Assembly: GCA_002786065.1 (NCBI GenBank)
Contig: NHNY01000004.1
Location: 310,001-374,000, forward strand
Source: Microcyclospora pomicola
Taxonomy: Eukaryota; Ascomycota; Dothideomycetes; Capnodiales
Direction of reading: 5' to 3'
DNA length: 64,000 bases
Part shown: positions 1 through 8,385 of the stretch, one piece after another
How the letters are laid out: each line of letters opens with the position of its first letter
Position numbering within the stretch: position 1 is the stretch's first letter
Program-made: the position numbers and the translations under genes
Notes under the pieces: model-generated
What the model saw: the letters and a program-made list of their open reading frames with translations, nothing else
Databases searched by the model: none
Told to the model about the DNA's origin: nothing

Positions 1-312
1 CACTGTCCGACCTCCGGGTTGGCCAACTCGCTTGGGTGGCCAGAATATAGTCCTCAGCCGAATGGCACGAAAGGCCTGGTGGTACTCGGCCAGGAGAACG
101 CGCCACTCGTACAGTTCGAAGCACGCGGGCTATGGGATGGAACGTGCCCATTGGTGGTCGACGGTCCATAGAAGTTGTCTCACAGCGACTATCTGAAATC
201 AAAAGCTAGTGTTGGAAAAGGCGGAGTTGTGCCCTACCATGATCTCAATCTCGCATCCCCGAAAAGCAATAGAGAGTAAGCTGTGTCTCGTGATTCCCTC
301 CCTCATCCGTAC
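1..312. other. Sequence downstream of the AAA+ ATPase gene, no gene seen
   Basis: This stretch lies beyond the stop codon of the AAA+ ATPase gene. It presumably holds that gene's 3' untranslated region. I see no open frame, repeat or RNA gene in it that I can support. Confidence 0.5.
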
Positions 313-2482
313 TCAGTGCATAGCCATCACGCCTCCCGTATCCAAGTCGCGCTCGAACTCTGCCTGGATGGTGATGACCTGCTGCAACTTGGCCAGATCA
401 AGCTTCTCTTCGGCGAACTGCGCCAGGCTGCTCGCGGTCCGGATGACATTCTTGATCTGGCGGCCGTTCAGTTCGGCTTCGGCAAGTGCGTCGTAGCCAG
501 CTTCGTCAATGGCGGCACCGCCCGTCGTCGCATGGTCGTCCTTGGTCGCGCGGAAAAAGTTCTTCCAGATCTGCTTGCGTGAGGCCGCGGTGAGATCGGT
601 GTACTTCAGCGGGACGTGGATGCGAGACTTGAAGGCGTCTATAGAGGGTTCATGTCAGTGTCATACATATGGAGCGGTGGGCGCTCGTTTCTTGGAAGAT
701 TCGAGGGGGACTCACCATCGAAAGTGGAGACGCGATTACTCGTCAAAAACAGAATACCCTGGTAGTACTCTAGCACACGCAGGAAGATAGAGACTAAGCT
801 GTTACGCTCCATATCGTGCAAAGACCGCTGCTCGAGGAAGATGTCGGCCTCGTCGATCAGCAACACAGCCTTCCAGGTCGAAGCCAGGTCAAGAATACGG
901 CTGAGGCGCTCGTCAAGGCTGGAACTGTGGGTACCAAGATCGCCACTGGATACCATGTACAGCGGACGCTGGCAGTACTCGGCAACAGTCTCCGCGGTAA
1001 GCGTTTTGCCCACGCCCGGAGGACCGTGGAGGACCTGAAAAGGCTGTCCGTCAGTGTATGCTTTACGAAAAAGGGAAGGAGAAAAATATGACTTACCATG
1101 ACCAGACCTCTACCTTTCCCCTTGATAATGTCATCAAGATGGTTCTGCTTATTGATGTGCGTTGTGACCAAGGCCCGAACAAGCTGCTTCTGCGCGGCCG
1201 GAAGGACGAGCTGGTCGAAGCATTCCGGGTCCCAGTCGGCAGGCGACAGTTGGTCAATGAAGAAATCGAACCACTTTTTCTCGGTAAACGAGAATCCGCG
1301 AGTCATGGCGGAGGCCAGCAAGCACTGGTCATCACTCAACGGATCGACGTTGGACTTTGCATGCGCCGCATCGTCGAAATCCTCGACAAGTTCTTCGTCG
1401 CTTTCTTCAATGAGGCCGACTTGGGGACTCTGCTCTGCCTTTGAAATGAAGGCATTCACACGGAATGCTAGGTGGGCGTTTATACGATGGAACGTCTTCG
1501 TATCGACCACTACTCGGCCACTGAAGCTGTACCTGCTTTGCAGGTGATCGCTATGCTCGATGGCAACACCCTCATAGCAGTGGAAGCTCATGCCAGCCAA
1601 CTTTTCGAAGCGACGGCCGCGAGCTATCAGCTGGGATTTGATCCCTTCCACATCCGGATGCCACTCGAGAGGGTAGGCAGGAAGGTCAGAGATGCGTACG
1701 ACCCCTGCGAAGGCGCTTACGGAACGAGTGGTGGCGTTGGTGCCCACATGGTCACCATCGAAATCGACGTAGTCACAATCAAGGGCCAAGCCGGGTGGGC
1801 TGAAAGTGGTGGCATAACTGTTGAGCTTGAACGCCCTTGGTTGACCCTGCCTTGGGGAGTATATAATGGTGCCGGGTGTGAAGATTGTCCAAAGATACTG
1901 ATAGCTGATGAGACCTTTTTCGAGCAGATTGTTAGTCTCTTCAATAGTCTCCTTGAAATGCTGGTTGATAAAGTCGAGGAGGAGATCGAGATGCTGAGCC
2001 GCCTCGCTGTCATCTTCTAAATCGTGAGCGGCATCTTTGAGCTCATTACGACAATGGAACAAGACATGATACGGTTCATCGATGGTAATTGCCTTTGTCT
2101 GGAAAGACACCCCGGGAAAGCTCCGGATCTTGTCCTTGAGAATGTCCTTGAGATGTTGCGAGTTGATCTGCAAGCTGACCTTCTCGATGACCTTCGGGTG
2201 GCCTTGCATCGTGTGGCGAACCAGACAGAGCGCGAACTTGGACCACCAGTTGACTTGCTCTGGAATCTCCTCTTCCACGGTCTCGGCATAGTAGAATTGG
2301 CCCTGTTCGGTGTACTTGCGGTCGATGTGCTTGAGCTCAGCCTGCATCTCGCCCTCTTCGATCGCCTTGAGTCGAGCTGCTGTCTCGCTATCGATCTCGG
2401 GTATGTCGACCACGCTTTCTGCATCGCTGGTGGGCACTCTGCCTTTAGTGCACTTACGAGCAGTCTGTTTCGTGCGTGCCAT
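313..2482 (-). CDS. AAA+ ATPase with a histone H3-tail-like N-terminus
   Basis: Three exons (2482-1097, 1034-716, 638-313) joined over introns of 62 and 77 nt with GTAAGT/TTTCAG and GTGAGT/ATAG borders encode 676 residues. The C-terminal third is an AAA+ ATPase core: Walker A GPPGVGKT near residue 466, Walker B VLLIDEAD near 520, then TSNR and the RIHVPLKY stretch that follows it in this family. The middle matches the large fungal AAA group with a DUF7025-type region before the ATPase; the substrate is unknown in general. The first residues are MARTKQTARKCTKGRVP. Residues 2-10 are identical to mature histone H3 1-9, and T11, G13 and P16 of H3 also match. No histone fold follows. I chose the ATG at 2482 because it has A at -3 and G at +4 and lies about 125 nt after a TATATAAG box. 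An in-frame ATG at 2584 lies only 27 nt from that box and has T at -3. The ATPase identity is secure; the role of the N-terminus is inference. Confidence 0.9.
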
Positions 2483-2603
2483 TTTGTTGCAACGGGTCGT
2501 GGTATATACAGCCAAGTGAGATGAGTATTGTGGTTGAGGTAGTTCGAATAGTGACACGAGGACAGAATGAAATGGAAGTGACATAAAGGAGAAAAGATGG
2601 CCA

Positions 2604-2611
2604 CTTATATA
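2604..2611 (-). promoter_or_regulatory. TATA box of the AAA+ ATPase gene
   Basis: On the minus strand this reads TATATAAG, about 122-129 nt upstream of the ATG at 2482 and only 20-27 nt upstream of the in-frame ATG at 2584. TATA-directed initiation some 30 nt or more downstream would place the transcription start at or beyond 2584. That favours 2482 as the translation start. A second TATA-like string lies about 20 nt before 2482, too close to serve as the promoter. Confidence 0.5.
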
Positions 2612-3534
2612 TTAGATTGTACGAATCCTTCCAGCGATTGATCTTCCAGCAACGGGTTGCATATCAGGCTACTATGCCTAGGCAACGATGGGCCCGGCTC
2701 CACCATGACACACATGATGCCGCCATGTTAGTGTCATGTCGGTCTGCCGAAGGGCACGAAGTGATATGTCAATTCACTGGTTGAAGTGGCTAAGTTGCAG
2801 GCAGGAAGGATCAATAGCCTGTAGCTGTAGCTTGGCTCGTGAACTACAGCCCGTTGCTTATCGATATGGCCAGGCAACAGTTGCGGCCTGAGGTGTCAAT
2901 ATCCCTTCTTGGTCCGACTTCCTTAAGCAGCAAGATAATTGATGAAATGTGCGTCCACATACATGTAAGCCTGCCTGATATTGGCATTGTCTTGAATACC
3001 TCGTCTTCGAGTCTAACAGGGGCCGAGCTGCAAAGCCACCAAGTCTCCTTGAATTGTCGTCAGACAACTCTGACAGCTGTACCAATAGTTGTGGTGATCC
3101 TCATTCTCATCGCCGTGGAATAGAAAGACGCTCAGATTCAACACTTCACTTCATCGTTGAATCGCAATAAATATGCTGCCCGTTAGGCTTCGTGACTCCA
3201 TGTCGCTATGATTTCATTCTTAATGTACACTGAGGTGGTCGAGTCCCAGTCCACACTGCTTTGACAGTGAGCCAGCCCTGAAGTGCCAGACAGATTCCAA
3301 GCACACCAAATGAGTTGCCACCTAGCCGCTTATATAGATTTTTGACGCCATATTATGCCCCATGCCCTTATGTCCCATCATTACGCTGAAATGCAAGATC
3401 AGGCGCGATTTTTTAGGCTGACAGATGTCCCGACTGCTGCCATATGCAAACAAAAGAGGTCCATTTAAACGATAGTGTTGGTGTAAATGAGATGTGAGTT
3501 TGGCCAGCAGTGCCAAGTATTCCGGATGATATGC
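2612..3534. other. Intergenic region, no gene seen
   Basis: About 0.9 kb between the promoter of the AAA+ ATPase gene and the stop codon of the Ser/Thr-rich membrane protein gene. Only short frames without recognisable domains occur. It presumably carries distal promoter of the first gene and 3' untranslated sequence of the second. Confidence 0.5.
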
Positions 3535-4515
3535 TTAGAAGTTGCTAGCCGTGTTGACTTGGCCATTTGGATTATGGTAGTTGTCGAGACTGGTAGAAAG
3601 CGGCCGTGTAGGGGTTGTCTTTTCATGTCCAAGACCTTCCTGAGGATCGTAGAGGTCATCTGACGGCAATGCCTGTCGTCGCTTCTGCTTTCCCCAGAGT
3701 CTCCATGCAACGACGGCAAGACCGCCTAGAAGTATTGCTCCTCCAATACCACCTACTACTCCGCCAATAATGCTCTTACTGCTGGAGGAAAGACCGCCAG
3801 AGCTGCCACTCCCGCCATCATCAGATAGTGCAGGAGTAATGGTCGCTGTCGTGTGGCCGACAGTGCTTGACACTACACGACTAGTCGTGACCACAGAGCT
3901 CTCGGCATGGCCTTCGGTCGTGAAATAAGTGGTGTATGTTGACACCTCGGTGGAGGAGCTAACAATAGCACTGGTAATGGTCGTGGCAGATGAGAGGGTA
4001 GAGCGGTTGATGGTCGAGGAGCCGACTACAACGATATCACTTGAGCTTCCAGACCCGGTCGATACGATACCCGTTGATGTGGATTTGGTAGTGACAACAG
4101 ATGTGGTAATGCTAGACGTTAAGGTTGATCCAACAGAGTTGGTCGTGGTGATGGGCACAGTCGAGACGATCGTCGACTCGGATGGTGCATCCGTAGTAGA
4201 CTCTGAAGAGGTCACAGCGGTCGAAGAGGTTGGGTCGGCTGTCGTCGTCGTCGATGAGTCTGCGGTGGACTCTACCGACGAGCTGGTCGTCGATTCTACC
4301 GATGAAGTGGCCGTCGACTCTGTTACAGGATCCGACGTGGAGGAAGTGATTGCCGTCGCCGATTCGGTCGAGCTCGTGGTGTCTGGCGCAGACGTCGAAG
4401 TCGCGCTGGTGGAGGTCGAGCCTGTCGCGGCCAGCTGTCGCTTGTTCGGCATGATGCCACCGGGGATGTCCTTTTGGTCCACGGAAGCAAAGTCGAAAGA
4501 AAAGAAAGAGAACAT
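3535..4515 (-). CDS. Ser/Thr-rich single-pass membrane protein (MID2/WSC-like layout)
   Basis: Uninterrupted frame of 326 residues if begun at the ATG at 4515. A second in-frame ATG at 4452 (MPNKRQ) would give 305 residues; both have a purine at -3. About 200 residues are almost pure Ser, Thr, Val and Ala with Asp/Glu spacing, as in heavily O-mannosylated cell-surface stalks. They are followed by a Gly-rich membrane segment (GGVVGGIGGAILLGGLAVVA), a basic stop-transfer cluster (KQKRR) and a cytosolic tail of about 60 residues ending ASNF. No cleavable signal peptide is evident with either start, so an upstream exon or N-out type III insertion is possible. The layout is that of fungal wall-stress sensors or anchors, but I see no WSC or other named domain, so sensor function is inference. 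A similar gene lies at 49495-50820. Confidence 0.7.
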   Translation of the reverse strand: MFSFFSFDFASVDQKDIPGGIMPNKRQLAATGSTSTSATSTSAPDTTSSTESATAITSSTSDPVTESTATSSVESTTSSSVESTADSSTTTTADPTSSTAVTSSESTTDAPSESTIVSTVPITTTNSVGSTLTSSITTSVVTTKSTSTGIVSTGSGSSSDIVVVGSSTINRSTLSSATTITSAIVSSSTEVSTYTTYFTTEGHAESSVVTTSRVVSSTVGHTTATITPALSDDGGSGSSGGLSSSSKSIIGGVVGGIGGAILLGGLAVVAWRLWGKQKRRQALPSDDLYDPQEGLGHEKTTPTRPLSTSLDNYHNPNGQVNTASNF

Positions 4516-5887
4516 GTCGCAGAAGCCTGCCGGGATGATGGGACAAACTCTCCGGTAGATTGGTGACGTTGCGTTTCGCTGTAGAGAGAGAAAGTCGCTG
4601 TTGACGTCCGCCACTGGCTGACCGTTCGAAACTTAGTGACTAGATTGACCGCCGATCGTGGAATTTACTGGTGGCGAAGAGTGGCGACGTTCTTCACGGC
4701 GACTGCGGCGCTTGACACCTGAATCGTGAGTAGTGATATGGATGCTAAACGAGCGTGATGAGAGAGGCGATGGGTGAAGCTGGGGTGAATCCAGGGATGT
4801 TGGGCGAAAAAGTGAGTGACGGCCCTGACTGCGCCCACTGAAACACGAACGCTTACGACAAAGGTGGTATACGCGTTAAACCCGTTTCGTCGCACGGACA
4901 CGCTCGTGGCGGGCGGCTACAGCCAGTTCCGCGACTTCCACTGTTCCCGTGCTATGCCGTGCTATTCTTGGACGATATCCATAGCTACAGAGAATCAAAG
5001 ACGCCTGCATGTACTCAACACGCCATCATGTACACCTTTGAGCTCTATGCATGTAATCTAGGAAGCCCGAAAGTAAGGAGACAAGGCTATTTGTCATATG
5101 TCAAGCACGAAGATGTCGTAACAAGCACTGCTGATGTGTCGCTAATTCTAATCCGGTGAAGCACCTAGCTCTATACCGAGGACGGAGCAAAAGTCACGCC
5201 TCTCGATTGCGATATTCCAGCCTTCTACAGGACTAGCAGTCATCGTCGGTAGATTGATATTATGGAGGATCATAACAGACTTGCGAGATCAGTATAATCG
5301 CGTTGATGTGTACATGTGCATTAGGGGTGAGTACATTGGAATTAGATGTGACTATACCCATGTTAGAAATGTGTACATATAGATTAGAGGTAAGTATGTT
5401 GGAATCAGATTTGACTATACCCATGTTAGAAATGTGTATATGTGGATTAGGGGTGAGAATGTTGGATTAGATGTGACTATACCCATGTTAGAAATGTGTA
5501 CATTCGAATGAGCGGCGAGTATGTTGGCATTAGAGATGAATCAAGTAGCGCATGGGCTGCACCGTACAGATAGTCAGGCACTTCCAGACTCAGGAGCTGT
5601 GCGAGATGAAACGCATCAAGTTTTGGTCAATATCTGACCATTGGTTCTATCCCAAACAGCACCTACGTTCAGAAGCAAGTGGCCATTTCGTGCAACGATT
5701 CCGTAGAGGGGTTTCGCTGAGAGCGGCCCATTCGGCAGGCTGTCACCATATGGTGTAGCGTAGTGCTGGAGAGGTCGCCCTGTGAAGTTTTCTTGTACAT
5801 GCCCTGCTCCCCGTTCAAGGGCAGAAATCCCTACGTGATGGAAGTGTGTGAAAATTGTGCTGACCGATTTGTCTATTACCTACAATG
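4516..5887. other. Intergenic region containing a minisatellite
   Basis: About 1.4 kb between two minus-strand genes. Apart from the tandem repeat at 5308-5536 I find no supported feature. The half nearer 4516 should contain the promoter of the Ser/Thr-rich protein gene and possibly a missed 5' exon. Confidence 0.5.
5308..5536. repeat. 63-nt minisatellite, about 3.6 copies
   Basis: Direct repeats of a 63-nt unit start at 5308, 5371, 5434 (62 nt) and 5496 (partial). Each full unit runs from GTGTA(C/T)AT through a GATTAG-like stretch and TGTTGGA to ACTATACCCATGTTAGAAAT. The last 20 nt of units 1-3 are identical, while the middle drifts by several substitutions. The unit contains no open frame that continues through the array and is not a telomere or known transposon terminus. 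Confidence 0.9.
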
Positions 5888-6919
5888 CTATACGAGCGCA
5901 GCCTTCATCATCCTCCGATTTTCCTCCCATCTGACCCAGGCCGCGCCTTGGAGTAGACAGTCAGCCAGATCATCGAGCTTCCCGAAACGCTGATCTACTT
6001 CTGCACCGCGAGGTGTTTTCGTACGCTGCCTTCCATCTGCGCGAAATACTTCGGCTACTTTTGCAGCCTCGCCGTCAAAATGTAATGCTACGTCTTTGTT
6101 CAATGTATGATCCTCGCTCCCATCGACCCAGCCCTTGACGATAGCGATCTTGTCTTTCTTCTCAGCTTTCCCACGCACGAGCTGCACAGCCTGCTTATCA
6201 TGCTGATTGTTTGCCACGAAGATATCTCGAGGTGGACGAAGGGCTATGCTCGGCGATGTCGCGCCAGCGAGCCAGAAAGTGGCAACTCTTGCTGGGCTTA
6301 CTTCATGAACTGTGGGGAACTCTCCCGAGCGAGCAGACTGTCCGAGGGTGTGTAGGCACGCCCACAACATACTCTCTAGCATGTTGACCCGGATAGTCCA
6401 CTCCTGGATAGCAGCTGCGCCTCCCGAGCGGAAGCGCTGCCGTTCGATGAGAACGACATCTGGCTCATATTGGAGTAGCAGTTGCGTCGTATCGTAAGCA
6501 GTTTTACACATGACAGACGGTGTGAATGATGCCTTCAATATGTCTTTAGCACCATCTTTGCTGCTTGCGTCGAGATCTTGAATGACCTCATGAGTTCGTG
6601 ATAGTGTGTCGACCAAATCGATTTTCTTCCATGCTTCGATTCGAAGATTGGTCGCGATCGAGCTTGCGTTATCTCCCGCAATGGGAATCGATGGAGCTTC
6701 GAGGACGCAGAAAGCCAAGTTGCGGATGCCCATGTCAACGCTAACAATGCGCGTCGTTCTCTTCACAGCTGGCGATCGCCCAGCTACACAGTTCTTGACT
6801 ACATTCTCCAGCACTTTTCTGTTCCCTGTAGTTGCTTGACCGAGCAAGAACGCGCTGTACTTCAACTGCCATAGTTTGAGGCCATTGAATGACGCACTCG
6901 TGAAGGATGTTGCTACCAT
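5888..6919 (-). CDS. Mitochondrial Holliday-junction resolvase (Cce1/Ydc2 family)
   Basis: An intron-free frame of 343 residues. The N-terminal 45 residues (LKLWQLKYSAFLLGQ... GNRKVLENVV) have the helix-extended-helix pattern of the SAP-like DNA-binding motif found at the start of Cce1/Ydc2. The RNase H-fold nuclease begins at the IVSVDMGIRNLAFC strand, where Asp is a catalytic metal ligand in the family. The second strand ends in VVLIERQRFRSG, with the catalytic Glu. A C-terminal Asp pair (KLDDLADCLLQG) supplies the last ligands. These enzymes cleave four-way DNA junctions and help resolve linked mitochondrial DNA. Length and motif order fit the family, so the call is firm. Mitochondrial location is from family knowledge. 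Confidence 0.92.
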   Translation of the reverse strand: MVATSFTSASFNGLKLWQLKYSAFLLGQATTGNRKVLENVVKNCVAGRSPAVKRTTRIVSVDMGIRNLAFCVLEAPSIPIAGDNASSIATNLRIEAWKKIDLVDTLSRTHEVIQDLDASSKDGAKDILKASFTPSVMCKTAYDTTQLLLQYEPDVVLIERQRFRSGGAAAIQEWTIRVNMLESMLWACLHTLGQSARSGEFPTVHEVSPARVATFWLAGATSPSIALRPPRDIFVANNQHDKQAVQLVRGKAEKKDKIAIVKGWVDGSEDHTLNKDVALHFDGEAAKVAEVFRADGRQRTKTPRGAEVDQRFGKLDDLADCLLQGAAWVRWEENRRMMKAALV

Positions 6920-7255
6920 TGGCTCGCCAACAGGTACAGGTCTCTGACGAAATACTCGGAGGAGAACAACGCATCATGTGCGCCCTGCAATTTCAATGCT
7001 GCATAGCTGAGATGTATACAAGAGCACACGACAAGGTCTGGTCGTATCGTTTCGAGGAGGTTATGGGAGCACACTAGCGTGTCATGACGCGGAAGCTAGC
7101 GCGGCCCGCTTGGGTCCTCCGGTTCGACATCCCGGTTGAATTCCACTTCGCCAAAAGCATAGAATACCATGCAGCCTCGCACGACGCTTGAGATCATTAT
7201 CCTCCGCACGTAGATGATAGAATGCAAAAAGAACACGATGGGAGCAAAAGAATGT
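6920..7255. other. Short intergenic region between the resolvase gene and tRNA-Leu
   Basis: It holds the upstream region of the resolvase gene and the 3' flank of the minus-strand tRNA. No other coding or RNA feature is visible. Confidence 0.4.
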
Positions 7256-7366
7256 TGATGAGAGTGGGATTCGAACCCACGCCCTTTCGGACTAGCGAAT
7301 CAGATAATGAACTCGAATGAGCTCAAGACCTTAAGCTAGCGCCTTAGACCGCTCGGCCATCTCACC
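7256..7366 (-). tRNA. tRNA-Leu(AAG) with an intron
   Basis: Read on the minus strand the gene begins GGTGAGATGGCCGAGCGGTC and ends GTGGGTTCGAATCCCAC plus TCTCATCA. The acceptor stem GGTGAGA pairs with TCTCATC (one G-U). The anticodon stem is CTAGC/GCTAG and the loop reads TT-AAG-G, giving anticodon AAG for leucine. A long variable arm follows, as expected of a class II tRNA. The 31-nt intron (7328-7298) sits one base 3' of the anticodon, the canonical place, and can form a 7-bp hairpin with an ATTC loop. No CCA is encoded beyond the discriminator A, as normal in eukaryotes. The internal B box GGTTCGAATCC is intact. Confidence 0.95.
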
Positions 7367-8385
7367 GATTGATGGAAGATGATATTTTCCATAAAATATA
7401 TACATCATATTTCCTGCTCGCATCACACAGCACTTCAGAATCACGCTCTCTGGACACCATGGCCATTTCTACGAGAACACTTCACAGTGGTAGTCGGCTG
7501 CATGGCCCAATCCCTTTCTTACGGCAGTTTACAGAATCTACCAGGACAACCACACAGTGCTCATTTCTATTGGACACTGTTCGAGATGCACACGGGTGAT
7601 CCGATGCTGATCACATCTCATGGCACCGCTCTCAACAGCGGCTCAGAACATCATACTCCATTCCAGACAGCGGCTCAGAAATCAGTGCTTCGCCATGACG
7701 CATATTCTCACATGTGTTTGCATGCCAGGGAGGCGGCCGCTTTGGCCAACACTACAGACACGCGTGAGATGGGATAGAGTTTTAAACATGGGTGCTGTGA
7801 AACTACCATTGGCCGGCACGATCCTGCCAGCATCTGTCCCCAGTCCTAGTTCCAGCCAACACCGGAACGCAGCGATGGACGACTCTGCCATTAAGAGACC
7901 CGGTCTCCATCGTCTCTGGGCGAGATCCGCTCCAGCGAGTGCCATTTTGCCGGCCGTTTCTCTATGTCGACATACAGACTTGAGAACTCGACATGGCCGG
8001 CCATGTTGTCAGGAGTTTTTGCTTGGAGCTGTCAAGAGTCGATATCCGTACTACCTGACCACCGTGTATATTCCAGGCAACATTCGCACATAAGACGTGA
8101 ATGCCCATGCCACACTAGTCATGCGCAGCTCCTACGCAGCAGAGAGAGGGCCGTACATCCAACCAGCACCACTTTGCACATGAGATCCCGAGAAGTACAG
8201 GTCAATGGTATATGTTTCGTGTTTACCGTTACGACTGTACAAGCGCTGGTCTGCATTGACCTCTCAGACCCTGCCCGAAAGTGCTATAGAGGGAGAAGAA
8301 ACGCTAAAGGTTCGGACTGGACCCATGATATGTGTGCCGCGAGAGAACAACAAGGAAGAAAATGCTAAGAACAAAGATGCCAAGA
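7367..8385. other. Intergenic region, no gene seen
   Basis: About 1 kb between the tRNA 5' end and the stop of the lectin-like gene. Several short frames overlap on both strands but none shows a domain, a conserved pattern or consistent splice borders. Confidence 0.5.

Noticed and set aside
2450-2482. A GTAAGT string inside the H3-like codons could be an intron donor, making this an H3 gene 5' exon
   Set aside because: The frame continues openly for 450 codons into the AAA+ ATPase, no acceptor at a plausible distance restores any H3 sequence, and the GTAAG arises naturally from the Arg-Lys codons.
3929-4558. 209-codon plus-strand frame rich in Val, Asp and Glu
   Set aside because: It is the mirror of the Ser/Thr-rich coding sequence on the other strand; composition explains the absence of stops.
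7379-8093. Overlapping plus-strand frames of 130-157 codons
   Set aside because: No domain, no consistent codon pattern and no splice structure.
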